A stretch of 64,000 nt of DNA from the IMG/VR virus record IMGVR_UViG_3300000956_000001, positions 1 to 64,000 of that record. The stretch is one strand, 5' to 3'. Shown here piece after piece: positions 41,275 through 48,310 of the stretch. The stretch is from a virus. The notes beneath the pieces are model-generated. The model was not told where the DNA came from, ran no database searches, and saw only the letters and a list, made by a program, of their open reading frames with translations. The translations under genes and the position numbers were made by a program. Numbering within the stretch: position 1 is the first letter of the stretch; each line of letters begins with the position of its first letter.

Positions 41275-41651
41275 GATGTCTCCCGGTCTGGCGCGTCAAC
41301 CAGCTCGGACCAGACCGTGCCCTCTTCGTCCACGAGCTGGAAGTCCCAGTTCGTGTCGACTGATGGCTCGGCGTCGACGACGCCGAGGATGTCGTACGGA
41401 CTGGTGTCGTTGTGGATGAGCATGAGTCGCTCTTCGTTGACGGCATCCAGAATGTTCTCGACGTCGTGACCGATGCGACACGGAATAGTGGCGCTGTTCG
41501 CCCTTTCGGCCGACAGGTAGTTTCCCTTGTCGAAGTGCATGCGCTCCCGCATTACGAACTGCATGCTAAGCTCTTCGAGCGGAGGCGCACCATCTTTCAG
41601 CACGATGTGCTTGCCGAGGCGCTCCCGGAGGATCTTCTCGTAGTCCGTCAC
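41271..41651 (-). CDS. Hypothetical protein
   Basis: 126 residues, N-terminal helix (YEKILRERLGKHIVLKDG), acidic overall, ending WDFQLVDEEGTVWSELVDAP. Linked by 4-bp overlaps on both sides (mini membrane gene upstream). No motif seen. Confidence 0.65.
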   Translation of the reverse strand: MTDYEKILRERLGKHIVLKDGAPPLEELSMQFVMRERMHFDKGNYLSAERANSATIPCRIGHDVENILDAVNEERLMLIHNDTSPYDILGVVDAEPSVDTNWDFQLVDEEGTVWSELVDAPDRETS

Positions 41652-41755
41652 TTAAGTCCTTCCATCTGATTTAGTACGATGCCGAGCCAGATCAGTGCGA
41701 CGCCGAGGACGATCACACACAGTGCAAGGAAGAAGTTTCCTCCGTCACCTCGCAT
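41648..41755 (-). CDS. Mini membrane protein
   Basis: 35 residues with a single helix (FFLALCVIVLGVALIWLGIV). A good SD (AGGAGGCGAC) precedes the ATG at 41755 and the stop overlaps the next start. Confidence 0.65.
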   Translation of the reverse strand: MRGDGGNFFLALCVIVLGVALIWLGIVLNQMEGLK

Positions 41756-41763
41756 GTCGCCTC

Positions 41764-41967
41764 CTAGAAGTTAAGCTTGCCAGCCATCATGAGTGCAATG
41801 AGTACAAGCACGACGATTACCCACTTCGGCAGTGACACCCAGATGCGCCACCCAAGAACTGCGATAAACAGACATCCACCGACTACGCCCCAGAACCTCA
41901 TGCTTTCGTAGAACGGGACGTCTGGAGTGCCGATGGTGATGTCAGCCAGATACTGAATCTGGTTCAC
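41764..41967 (-). CDS. Two-helix membrane protein
   Basis: 67 residues with two hydrophobic segments (FWGVVGGCLFIAVLGWRIW and WVIVVLVLIALMMAGKLNF) after a short polar start. SD CCGGAGG lies upstream. Unknown function; part of a run of small membrane genes. Confidence 0.7.
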   Translation of the reverse strand: MNQIQYLADITIGTPDVPFYESMRFWGVVGGCLFIAVLGWRIWVSLPKWVIVVLVLIALMMAGKLNF

Positions 41968-41981
41968 CGGAGGAAAGCTCC

Positions 41982-42119
41982 CTACTTGGTAGCGGGTACG
42001 CAGGTCTCGCGCTTCGCTGAATCTTTACCTGCATTGTACCCGATGACTGCACCTGCGCCAAAGAAGATGATCAGAAGGATTCCAATCATCGTGGCAGGTG
42101 ATCCGTGCCGTTTCGTCAT
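41982..42119 (-). CDS. Mini membrane protein
   Basis: 45 residues: basic start (MTKRHGSP), one helix (MIGILLIIFFGAGAVIGY), polar tail with a cysteine. Begins 1-2 bp after the glycosylase stop. Confidence 0.62.
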   Translation of the reverse strand: MTKRHGSPATMIGILLIIFFGAGAVIGYNAGKDSAKRETCVPATK

Positions 42120-42120
42120 G

Positions 42121-42582
42121 TCACACCTTCAGGGGTTCGCGCCACTCGGGCCACACGTACGGAAGACCTGGCTTGACCTCTGGCCAGATGGCGCCGTAGT
42201 AGTTGGCGTCTTTCAGCACGAGGTTACTCTTGTGGCTCTGGTGGAATCCTTCGTGGCCGAGCCACCAGGGGGTGCCAGTATTGTTGGCCGGAGTCCAGAT
42301 CTTCTCGTACATGGCATCCTGGCACAGGTCTGCGATCTTGCCGCCCATGTTGTCTTCGTAGCCACGAACTCGCCACTCAGCGCACATTGTGAGGCCGTAC
42401 TCCATGAGTAGCCACTCGCAACCGCGCCACATGTTTATGACTGGATGGTTAGCCCAGCCACTCGTCAGACCCGCGAGTGTTTGCAGAATCTGATACGTCT
42501 CCACTCGCTGCTTCCCCAACCTCTGCCGGTCGAGAATAGTCGCTGTCTCGGAGAAACTCGCAACCGGGAGAAAAGTCTGCAT
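42121..42582 (-). CDS. Pyrimidine-dimer DNA glycosylase (Pyr_excise/DenV-like)
   Basis: 153 residues from the ATG at 42582 (SD CGGAGG). The family signature is clear: MQTFLPVASFSETATILD, RLGKQRVETYQIL, then GWANHPVINMWRGCEWLLMEYG, and PWWLGHEGFHQSHKSNLVLKD near the end. Members of this family cut DNA at UV-induced pyrimidine dimers, or are uncharacterised relatives of those enzymes. It would repair phage DNA before replication. An upstream in-frame extension overlaps the HTH gene and is rejected. Confidence 0.8.
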   Translation of the reverse strand: MQTFLPVASFSETATILDRQRLGKQRVETYQILQTLAGLTSGWANHPVINMWRGCEWLLMEYGLTMCAEWRVRGYEDNMGGKIADLCQDAMYEKIWTPANNTGTPWWLGHEGFHQSHKSNLVLKDANYYGAIWPEVKPGLPYVWPEWREPLKV

Positions 42583-43126
42583 GTGCAACCTCCGTGTTGC
42601 CGAGGAAGGTCTGGCCGCTATCACCAGCCCAGCGGTCGAGATCGCTGAGGTACTGGTTATTCAGCCACGTGTTGATGCGCAACTTCAGATCTTCGGCCAT
42701 GTGGATTGGTACCGGCATGAGATAGAACCCCAGTGCGCCAGCCCATTCTCGCAACGCACCGATGTACGGACGCGAATGACCAACCTCGTAGGCCGTGAAC
42801 TGATGAACCGCAAGGGTGGTCCACTGTGCCAGTGTTGTCAGGCGAATGAAACGCTTCCGTCGATACACTGTGAGGAAGTTCACGATCGGATCCAGCCTGT
42901 GTCTGACTCGATTCTGAGATGAGCCAGCAGGTTTTGTTTTCACCTCTTCGTTCGCATCTGGTCTGCGTGTTCCGCGCGCACTGACAACGCCTTCAGCCCT
43001 GAAGTGTGCGGTCACGATCATGCGGATTCTCTTCAGATCCTCTTGGCTAAGATCTTCGCCATCTTTGCGAGTGATGACAATCTTGCCGGAAGAACTGAGA
43101 TTGATCAGCCAGGCAGGAAAGGTCAC
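42449..43126 (-). CDS. Cro/C1-like helix-turn-helix protein
   Basis: 225 residues, GTG start at 43126 overlapping the upstream stop as GTGA. Residues ~90-140 (RFIRLTTLAQWTTLAVHQF, TAYEVGHSRPYIGALREWAG) form an HTH_3-type domain. The N-terminus carries KIVITRKDGEDLSQEDLKRI. The C-terminal ~45 codons overlap the glycosylase in another frame and look disordered. Likely a transcriptional regulator. Confidence 0.68.
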   Translation of the reverse strand: MTFPAWLINLSSSGKIVITRKDGEDLSQEDLKRIRMIVTAHFRAEGVVSARGTRRPDANEEVKTKPAGSSQNRVRHRLDPIVNFLTVYRRKRFIRLTTLAQWTTLAVHQFTAYEVGHSRPYIGALREWAGALGFYLMPVPIHMAEDLKLRINTWLNNQYLSDLDRWAGDSGQTFLGNTEVAHADFSPGCEFLRDSDYSRPAEVGEAASGDVSDSANTRGSDEWLG

Positions 43127-43230
43127 CAGTCGTTCCTTCCTCCGCCGCCCTTGCCTCGTCCGAAGATGAGGATCAGAACGATACCGAGAAGTCCGATACC
43201 ACCCAGGATGGCAGCAACTTCTGTCGGCAT
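43123..43230 (-). CDS. Mini membrane protein
   Basis: 35 residues, one helix (VAAILGGIGLLGIVLILIFG) and a Gly/Lys/Arg tail. SD GGGAG precedes its ATG; stop overlaps the next GTG. Confidence 0.62.
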   Translation of the reverse strand: MPTEVAAILGGIGLLGIVLILIFGRGKGGGGRNDW

Positions 43231-43259
43231 AACTCTCCCTTCGTTCGGTAATCCAGTGC

Positions 43260-43294
43260 GGTGCGTAGACGGAGGCTAGTCTCGCCTACGCACC
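43260..43294 (-). terminator. Hairpin with CTCGCCTACGCAC arm
   Basis: 9-bp stem 43260-43268 / 43286-43294 between the gene ending at 43319 and the mini membrane gene. No U-tail. One arm contains the over-represented 9-mer CTCGCCTAC. Confidence 0.6.
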
Positions 43295-43318
43295 GGGTCT
43301 GAGTCACCGACCGTCTTG

Positions 43319-43654
43319 TTACAGTGCAGCCAGCTTTGCGTCGAACTTTGCGATGCTGGCCTGCACCGATCTGACGATATCGCCGGGGTGATATACCTCA
43401 ACCTTACCAGCGAGCACGTCGATCAACATGACTTCCGTGTCGTGCTTGAGCTTGTTATCCTTCCAGACAAGCTGGCAGGCGCGGTATCGGTGACTGGCAA
43501 TCCTGCGCGCCTTGTCCAGTACGGCGACCACCTCGTCGGTGGTCTGGATAATCCAGGTCACGCCATACTCGTCGATGACGATGTCATCCTTGACGAGAGA
43601 TTGCGAATCTCGCACGACGAGGGGTTTGGGCTTCTCGTCTTCATCGAAGTGCAT
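43319..43654 (-). CDS. Hypothetical protein
   Basis: 111 residues from the ATG at 43654 (AAGGAG 6 bases upstream); an ATG at 43660 overlapping the preceding stop is the alternative. Strands such as DDIVIDEYGVTWIIQTTDEV and VWKDNKLKHDTEVMLIDV suggest a small beta domain (SH3/KOW-like). Not recognised. Confidence 0.65.
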   Translation of the reverse strand: MHFDEDEKPKPLVVRDSQSLVKDDIVIDEYGVTWIIQTTDEVVAVLDKARRIASHRYRACQLVWKDNKLKHDTEVMLIDVLAGKVEVYHPGDIVRSVQASIAKFDAKLAAL

Positions 43655-43656
43655 GT

Positions 43657-43755
43657 TCATCTCCTTGCAAACAGGACGATGCCCCAACAGATCACGGCAA
43701 TCACCCAGATGACTTTCGCGCCTGTCGGGATATCATGCGACAGTTGGCCAGTGAT
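43657..43755 (-). CDS. Mini membrane protein with apparent ATC start
   Basis: 32 residues (TGQLSHDIPTGAKVIWVIAV, then ICWGIVLFARR) with a good membrane helix. No ATG/GTG/TTG lies in frame at the expected place; the GGAGG of the upstream Trp-Arg codons sits 5 bases before an ATC at 43755. Either a rare ATC start or a degraded gene. The stop overlaps the next ATG. Confidence 0.45.
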   Translation of the reverse strand: MTGQLSHDIPTGAKVIWVIAVICWGIVLFARR

Positions 43756-43757
43756 TT

Positions 43758-43853
43758 CTACCTCCAGGGCTGATAGACAACGATAATGAAGAATAGGACG
43801 CACAGTGCAGTCAAAATGAGGAACGTCTTGACTGCACGCTTCAGCTCGTCCAC
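43758..43853 (-). CDS. Mini membrane protein
   Basis: 31 residues from a GTG at 43853 (DELKRAVKTFLILTALCVLF). A longer in-frame reading up to 43949 overlaps the neighbouring mini gene and its extension is Arg/Gly-rich, so it is rejected. Confidence 0.52.
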   Translation of the reverse strand: MDELKRAVKTFLILTALCVLFFIIVVYQPWR

Positions 43854-43855
43854 GA

Positions 43856-43939
43856 TCAGGCAGTCCAGGCCACGATCAGAACGATGGCGACCACGACCGC
43901 CAGCCCGCAGAGAATCTTGAATGCAGTGTACGGGCGCAC
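43856..43939 (-). CDS. Mini membrane protein
   Basis: 27 residues, GTG start at 43939 overlapping the upstream TAG (TAGTG). Hydrophobic helix ILCGLAVVVAIVLIVAW. Confidence 0.52.
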   Translation of the reverse strand: MRPYTAFKILCGLAVVVAIVLIVAWTA

Positions 43940-44298
43940 TACTTGTCACCCCGCGTCCGGAAGATACTGTTCAGGATGGTACGGCGACGCTTGCTGAATT
44001 TGTTGTTCAGTCGCCGATCCTCGCGGTTCTGATCGTCCGGCTCCACTGTCTCGGTGTGCGTGTGGCTGTCGTGCTCGGGAACCGTCAGGAACACGTCGGA
44101 CCGCGTGAAGATAGCGTTCAGTCCCTCGCGGCTGATCGAGCGAGCCTCGTGGTTGGGCTTGATGCCCTCGCCGCGACGAATTCGGTGACTGATGTCCGAC
44201 TGCTGGGTCTTGCCGTGCAGACCCTTTTTGTTCTTCGCCGTACGATCCTTGGCTCGCGTCCGCTCGGTGCACGGCTTGGCCTTCTTGGGGGTGTTCAC
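43939..44298 (-). CDS. Basic hypothetical protein
   Basis: 119 residues, GTG start at 44298 overlapping the upstream stop as GTGA. Strongly basic ends (TPKKAKPCTERTRAKDRTAK and NKFSKRRRTILNSIFRTRG) flank a His/Thr/Asp-rich middle. May bind nucleic acid. Not recognised. Confidence 0.62.
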   Translation of the reverse strand: MNTPKKAKPCTERTRAKDRTAKNKKGLHGKTQQSDISHRIRRGEGIKPNHEARSISREGLNAIFTRSDVFLTVPEHDSHTHTETVEPDDQNREDRRLNNKFSKRRRTILNSIFRTRGDK

Positions 44299-44381
44299 TT
44301 GGTGATCCTCCAGATGATGACGAACATACCCGCACAGAAGGCGACTGTACAGATGATACCTTCGATCTCAATGGCTGTCAT
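44295..44381 (-). CDS. Mini membrane protein
   Basis: 28 residues (IIC TVAFCAGMFVIIWRITK region is the helix). Coupled to both neighbours by 4-bp overlaps. Confidence 0.58.
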   Translation of the reverse strand: MTAIEIEGIICTVAFCAGMFVIIWRITK

Positions 44382-44473
44382 CTGTGACCCTTCCGATCGA
44401 GATAGATGACAACGCCAGCACCAGCCAGGGCAACGATAACGCTACCAATGCAGATGTACTGCCAGGTGTACAT
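44378..44473 (-). CDS. Mini membrane protein
   Basis: 31 residues (helix ICIGSVIVALAGAGVVIYL, then basic tail). Its ATG overlaps the upstream stop (TGATG) and its stop overlaps the next ATG. Confidence 0.58.
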   Translation of the reverse strand: MYTWQYICIGSVIVALAGAGVVIYLDRKGHR

Positions 44474-44934
44474 CAGGCGTCTGCCTTAAGTCCATCCCTG
44501 CGACGACGCGCGTTGACGATGGCAGCGGCATTCTCACGCTCACGCTCGACCAGGCGGGCACGCTCTGCCTTGTTGTGCATGCGTCGCGTCTCGTTGCGCC
44601 GGTCACGCTTCGCTCGAAGTTCGGCCTTCGCCGACTCCAGGCCGCTGGGGTGCGCGGCCAGACGCTTGATACTCACGCCCAGGAAGGACTTGCCGGAGGG
44701 CTTACCTTTGCCGGTCAGCTTGTTGCCGTCGGCGCTGTACCGGCGAGTCGTCGTCGTGTTGACCTTCTCCAGGACGAAGATCTTCTCGCTGTCCTTGTTG
44801 CTCGGGTCACGTGGCAGCCAGATACCACGGGGGTCCTGGATGACGGCCATTTCCTGCTTGAACGCCTTGCCATTACGACGCTTGGAGTTCCGCGCGCCCC
44901 GCTCTTTCTTGGGCTTCTGCTGCGCACTCGCCAT
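44473..44934 (-). CDS. Basic, Arg/Lys-rich hypothetical protein
   Basis: 153 residues from the ATG at 44934 (GGAGG 11 bases upstream); a GTG at 44946 is the alternative. Basic N-terminus (KPKKERGARNSKRRNGKAF), a central beta-like part (RDPSNKDSEKIFVLEKVNT), and a long basic helix (ELRAKRDRRNETRRMHNKA). Ribosome- or nucleic-acid-binding is plausible by composition only. Confidence 0.62.
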   Translation of the reverse strand: MASAQQKPKKERGARNSKRRNGKAFKQEMAVIQDPRGIWLPRDPSNKDSEKIFVLEKVNTTTTRRYSADGNKLTGKGKPSGKSFLGVSIKRLAAHPSGLESAKAELRAKRDRRNETRRMHNKAERARLVERERENAAAIVNARRRRDGLKADA

Positions 44935-44976
44935 GACGAGTCGCACCTCCCTCTCTTGTCTGCTCTTGACCGCTTG

Positions 44977-45102
44977 CTAGTTGGGTCGACCAACCAGGAC
45001 GCCTGCCAGAAAGATACATATGGCCAGACATACTGAACCTGATCCAATCAGGTACCAGCATACCATCTCGTTGTTACCGAGGGCGTCGAGCATCTTGTTC
45101 AC
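44977..45102 (-). CDS. Mini membrane protein
   Basis: 41 residues from a GTG at 45102 (ATG at 45093 also in frame). Helix YLIGSGSVCLAICIFLAGVL. Lies directly downstream of the tRNA-like element. Confidence 0.55.
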   Translation of the reverse strand: MNKMLDALGNNEMVCWYLIGSGSVCLAICIFLAGVLVGRPN

Positions 45103-45151
45103 TGTTTAGTTGGCCTTCCCACCGCTTGCGTCTGTAGCTGAGCTGGCTACG

Positions 45152-45275
45152 TACCGTCGCGAGGAGTCGAACCTCACCTCCTGGTCGCACTCGCCTACCC
45201 CGAACTTATAGGCGAGCGACTGCACCCTGCTAACGCTGACAGGGCGACCAGTGTTTTGCTACTAAACTAGACGGC
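45152..45275 (-). tRNA. tRNA-like RNA with a 61-nt structured insertion in place of the anticodon loop
   Basis: - strand, 124 nt. Acceptor GCCGTCT pairs with CGACGGT (one G-U, one mismatch at the base). U8-A9 are present; the D stem is GTTT/AAAC; the anticodon stem CTGGT/ACCAG is intact; the variable loop is GAGG; the T arm TGAGG-TTCGACT-CCTCG is canonical. The seven-base anticodon loop is missing: instead 61 nt fold into CCCTG/CAGGG and an 8-bp CTCGCCTA/TAGGCGAG hairpin. No anticodon can be assigned and no CCA is encoded. It could be a tRNA with an unusual insertion or a tRNA-mimicking ncRNA. Confidence 0.6.
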
Positions 45276-45308
45276 TACCCTGGGTTTCGCGTCGCCGATC
45301 AGGACGCG

Positions 45309-45416
45309 CTACACCCAGATAGGAATGAGTGTGACGGACAGATTGACGGCGAGCCAGATGATTATGGCTGTGTCAACCTTGATCCGAGTTGCCGTGCTGA
45401 TTTGCCAGTTTTTCAT
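45309..45416 (-). CDS. Mini membrane protein
   Basis: 35 residues (KNWQISTATRIK, then TAIIIWLAVNLSVTLIPIW). Upstream of the tRNA-like element on the same strand. No clear SD. Confidence 0.45.
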   Translation of the reverse strand: MKNWQISTATRIKVDTAIIIWLAVNLSVTLIPIWV

Positions 45417-46192
45417 GACGATCCTGACTAGAACGCCTGAACAGAGTATTTTTTCGGATACAGACAAGCCCTGGCACTCGCTTGGGAGACGTTGTGCCAG
45501 GGCTTACCCTCGTGCCGCTACATGTGCCTGACGGACTGTTACGCTTCACAGGCTTCCACTCAGGCTAGCCATAGAGGCCGTGCCGACTCGTACGGCGACC
45601 GGTTCCCCTTGCTGCTTGTGGTGCTCCCTTGGTTGTAACCCGACTTGGATGCGTACCTCGGGATTGCGCCTCCACCAGTCCGTCAGGACTTGTCTTGCCA
45701 CATAGCCAATACCCCGCAGTGGGCATTGATGGGCTGACCAATCAGAGTCAGAGGTTTGATCAACACACTGACTAAACGTGACTGGTCCGCAGGTGTGTCT
45801 ACTTGCTAGCTCGCCAGGGTGACGCCAGTCAAGGCGCCGCTTTGCGCAGGTAGCCGCCAACTGGTCAGCCCGAGGGTTGCATCACGCTGGTGTAATGCGC
45901 TGACACTTCAACCTAAACAGGCCCTACCCGTCTGCAATAGTCGGTGCACGCCTGCCGTTTGTCGCTGGCCCGTTCGGGGTCCAGCCCAGGTGGTCTGCCC
46001 ATTTCCCAGTTTTTTCGTTGGCCCTGACTAAGGCCGGTTCATCCTTCCTGTTCTCGGACGTTTCCGTCTCCGAATACAGGGGTCCAACCAGACGCCTTGA
46101 TCAGGGCCGTACGCGTGATGCAACCTTCGCGCTAACCAGGTGCTCGTCTACCGGCTAACCGTTCCGTTGTGCGATGCGTGATGGTGCCTGTA

Positions 46193-46289
46193 GCCCGCTA
46201 GGATCGACGCTGACGACCGTTTGTGGCGGTTGCTAGGGTGGGTAACCCCCGTGCGGTGTAACGCGCTACGGGCGATCCTAGCGGGCTTT
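46193..46289. ncRNA. Structured element closed by a 15-bp stem
   Basis: AGCCCGCTAGGATCG pairs with its exact complement ~65 nt later. Inside are a GGGT/ACCC hairpin with loop GGGTA and a CCCGT/ACGGG-type hairpin. Forms a compact multi-branched fold; part of the putative large RNA. Confidence 0.55.
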
Positions 46290-46678
46290 GTGCAGTGTTA
46301 CTGTGCGGACTCGACCAGTCACGTTTGGTAACCTCACGTGACAGAGGTAAGCGCGGCAGGATTCCGGCCTGTCGTTCTCAGGACTGCTGGACTCCGGGGG
46401 TCGCAATGACCCATACTCCGGTTTTCCCAGGCGGAACCCTGCCGCTGGTTGGACCCATCGTGAGTCAGTCACGTAGCGTTGCGTCGAGTGCGTGCGGGAC
46501 CTAACCGATGATAGCGCGGGAGCTATGTCGATCAGTACGGACGCACTGGGAGGCGCGGCTTGATGGCTGGCGTTGATGTGTCCGCTGACGGGACATCGGC
46601 TGGGAAAGGTGGGTAACCCTGACCGATGTACCGCCAGCGCACACATCACACTGTGTTGTTAGGCAGCGTGATGGTGCC

Positions 46679-46715
46679 CCTGGACGCCTGATCCTGCATG
46701 GGCCAGGCGTCCAGG
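46679..46715 (-). terminator. 12-bp hairpin downstream of the Ala/Glu-rich gene
   Basis: Perfect stem 46679-46690 / 46704-46715, 20 bp after the stop at 46735 on the - strand. Likely separates the highly expressed gene from the structured RNA region. T-rich sequence follows on the + strand side. Confidence 0.65.
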
Positions 46716-46734
46716 TTTGTTGCCGTGGTGCGGA

Positions 46735-47850
46735 CTAGGCGACCTTGCGAGCGCCGCCCACGCCGCCATCCTGGGCGGGCACGATGCCTTCCAGGTTGAA
46801 CTTGGGGCTGGACAGGGCGGCCGTGATGGCACCCGAGCTGGCGTTGCCGTCCGGGTACTCTTCCGTGCGAGTCTTCGCAATCTGGCCCGTCTTCAAGAAG
46901 GTGCCGACCGGCACGCTCGCGAAGACCTCCTGGATGTGCGACTTCACGCTGCGCTTCGGACCCGTGTAGGCGTCACGCGTACCCGTGCTGGTGGCGGTAC
47001 CGGCTGCCTTCGGCGCACGAACCTTCGCGACGTTGCCGCCACGACCGTGCGCGATCTTGGCCGCGTTCTTCACGACGACGTGGACCTCGGGCGCCTTCGG
47101 CTCGCGGGCCGCGTACGCCTCGTCCGTCTCGTCGGTCTTCTTGCCCTCGGTCGCCCAGGAGTTGTGGTCGACCTCGTACGCCTGCCACGCCTTGACCTCG
47201 GGGGCCAGCGACTTCGACAGCTCCTGGACCTTCGCGGTCCAGTCGGGGCTCACGCCCTCGCCCGGGGTCAGCATGGAAACCGCCAGGTAGAACGCGGAGA
47301 CCTTCTCGACGTGCGCCTGCGTCGGATCGACCGGAGGCTTGACGACCTGCTCGCGCTGGGCGGTTGTGGTCTTGACCTCGGCACCGAGATCCATGTAGAC
47401 CTTCGCCTTGGAGGCGTTCAGCTCCTTGGTGAGCGAGGTCTTCATCCCGGTTTCGAGGAAGTCGCGGGCCTTCTTCTTCAAGCCCGGGGTCGGCAGGGCC
47501 GCGTAGGCCAGCTTGACCGGTGCGACGTTCACCGTGGGGACGTCGCCGGTCGTCTGGTCGCGCGCCTCGACGGCCTCGTTGACCTTCGCCTCGAACTCGG
47601 CGAACAGCTTCGCGTGCTCCGCCTCGGTGGCAGCCTGCTCGGCGGCCAGCTCCTCGGGGGTCTTCGTCGGGCCGGTCGCGGTGTTGGCGTCCGGCGTCTC
47701 GGGGGCCTGCGGGGTTTCCAGGTTTTCGACCGGAGTCGCAACCTGCTCGGGCTGCGACTCGGTGGCCATGCCCGGAAGGCTGGACATCTGCTCGGTGGGC
47801 TGCGTGACCTCTTCGGCCGAAGCCGTGGTCACGTCATCCTGGTCACGCAT
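46735..47850 (-). CDS. Abundant-type hypothetical protein with C-terminal winged-helix-like domain
   Basis: 371 residues. N-terminal ~110 are Glu/Thr/Pro/Ala-rich and disordered; residues ~110-260 are helical (KLAYAALPTPGLKKKARDFL, STAKVQELSKSLAPEVKAW-like); a basic stretch (HGRGGNVAKVRAPKAAGTA) links to a C-terminal domain (SVKSHIQEVFASVPVGTFLK, GAITAALSSPKFNLEGIVP) resembling a winged helix. Codons end almost only in G or C, unlike neighbours, and two consensus promoters stand in tandem upstream, so high expression is likely. Possibly a DNA-organising protein. The antisense frame is open too but reads Leu/Arg/Gly-rich and is a shadow. Confidence 0.78.
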   Translation of the reverse strand: MRDQDDVTTASAEEVTQPTEQMSSLPGMATESQPEQVATPVENLETPQAPETPDANTATGPTKTPEELAAEQAATEAEHAKLFAEFEAKVNEAVEARDQTTGDVPTVNVAPVKLAYAALPTPGLKKKARDFLETGMKTSLTKELNASKAKVYMDLGAEVKTTTAQREQVVKPPVDPTQAHVEKVSAFYLAVSMLTPGEGVSPDWTAKVQELSKSLAPEVKAWQAYEVDHNSWATEGKKTDETDEAYAAREPKAPEVHVVVKNAAKIAHGRGGNVAKVRAPKAAGTATSTGTRDAYTGPKRSVKSHIQEVFASVPVGTFLKTGQIAKTRTEEYPDGNASSGAITAALSSPKFNLEGIVPAQDGGVGGARKVA

Positions 47851-48008
47851 GATGACTCCTCGTCGATGTGATGTGGTGTGCGTCGTTTGAAACTGTAGTG
47901 CATCGGGTCTGTTCCGTCAACCCCCGTGGCAGGGATTGTGGATCCGATCTAGCAGGCCGACGGTATGGCTCCCCGTTATCGGCTCGCTGTTCCCGTCCCG
48001 ATGCATTC

Positions 48009-48037
48009 AGTCTAGCACATCGTTTCGGGTAGTGCAA
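48009..48037 (-). promoter_or_regulatory. Promoter P1, TTGCAC-N17-TAGACT
   Basis: - strand TTGCAC (48037-48032) and TAGACT (48014-48009), with GTGC before the -10. About 160 bp upstream of the gene at 46735-47850. Confidence 0.8.
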
Positions 48038-48088
48038 CTGGCGTGTTGTGCAATTTCAGGGTTTTTCATGGCTCCCCTACTAGGCCGA

Positions 48089-48117
48089 AGTCTAGCACAC
48101 CATGCGATGCTAGTCAA
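48089..48117 (-). promoter_or_regulatory. Promoter P2, TTGACT-N17-TAGACT
   Basis: - strand TTGACT (48117-48112) and TAGACT (48094-48089), same GTGCTAGACT -10 block as P1, 80 bp upstream of it. The pair explains the likely high expression of the gene at 46735-47850. Confidence 0.8.
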
Positions 48118-48195
48118 CTGGGCCGTTGTGCTGTGTTGCTGTGTGCATGCGCCAGGTAACGCTGCCCGTAGGCGAGCGTGCTGGGTCATGCTGCG

Positions 48196-48259
48196 CACCG
48201 TAAACAGGGATCGAACCTGCCTGCTGGGTACCAGCCAGCGCCCCACCAGGGGTCACGAT
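48196..48259 (-). tRNA. Shortened tRNA-like element, possibly tRNA-Thr (GGT)
   Basis: 64 nt on the - strand. Acceptor ATCGTGA/TTACGGT pairs over 7 bp (two G-U). The anticodon arm is GCTGG-CTGGTAC-CCAGC, with U33 and a GGT anticodon. The T arm is GCAGG-TTCGATC-CCTGT. The D arm is reduced to CCCC-TGGT-GGGG and the variable loop to 2 nt, so it is either a mini-tRNA, a decaying tRNA or a tRNA-like ncRNA. No CCA encoded. The stretch 47851-48310 otherwise holds only the two promoters. Confidence 0.45.
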
Positions 48260-48310
48260 GTCACCTGAACGGACGGATAGGCGTCCAGATGAAGGTCTGA
48301 CAGTGAAGGT

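Larger units (their letters stand above)
45417..46734. ncRNA. 1.3 kb non-coding, strongly structured region; candidate large RNA
   Basis: No convincing gene: the open frames here have irregular composition and no SD. The region is full of strong dyads: 45467-45477/45494-45504 (11 bp), 46194-46208/46274-46288 (15 bp), GCTGGCG/CGCCAGC and ACATCGG/CCGATGT within 46566-46636, and 46679-46690/46704-46715 (12 bp). Short motifs recur: GGTGGGTAACC twice, GCGTGATGGTGCC twice, GGTGTAAYGCGCT twice. Adjacent to a tRNA-like element on the - strand. Large phage RNAs such as GOLLD often lie near tRNA genes, but I cannot confirm membership. Strand is uncertain, more likely -. Confidence 0.5.

Noticed and set aside
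45152-45275. tmRNA
   Set aside because: The element has a normal D stem and anticodon stem, no tag-peptide frame and is only 124 nt.
45546-46649. Open frames in the structured region (45546-45860, 45819-46031, 46278-46649)
   Set aside because: No SD, irregular composition, overlaps with strong RNA stems and no conserved-looking segments.
46717-47871. 384-codon + strand open frame antisense to the Ala/Glu-rich gene
   Set aside because: Composition is Leu/Arg/Gly/Asp with no domain pattern; it is the mirror of a high-GC3 gene with promoters and SD on the - strand.
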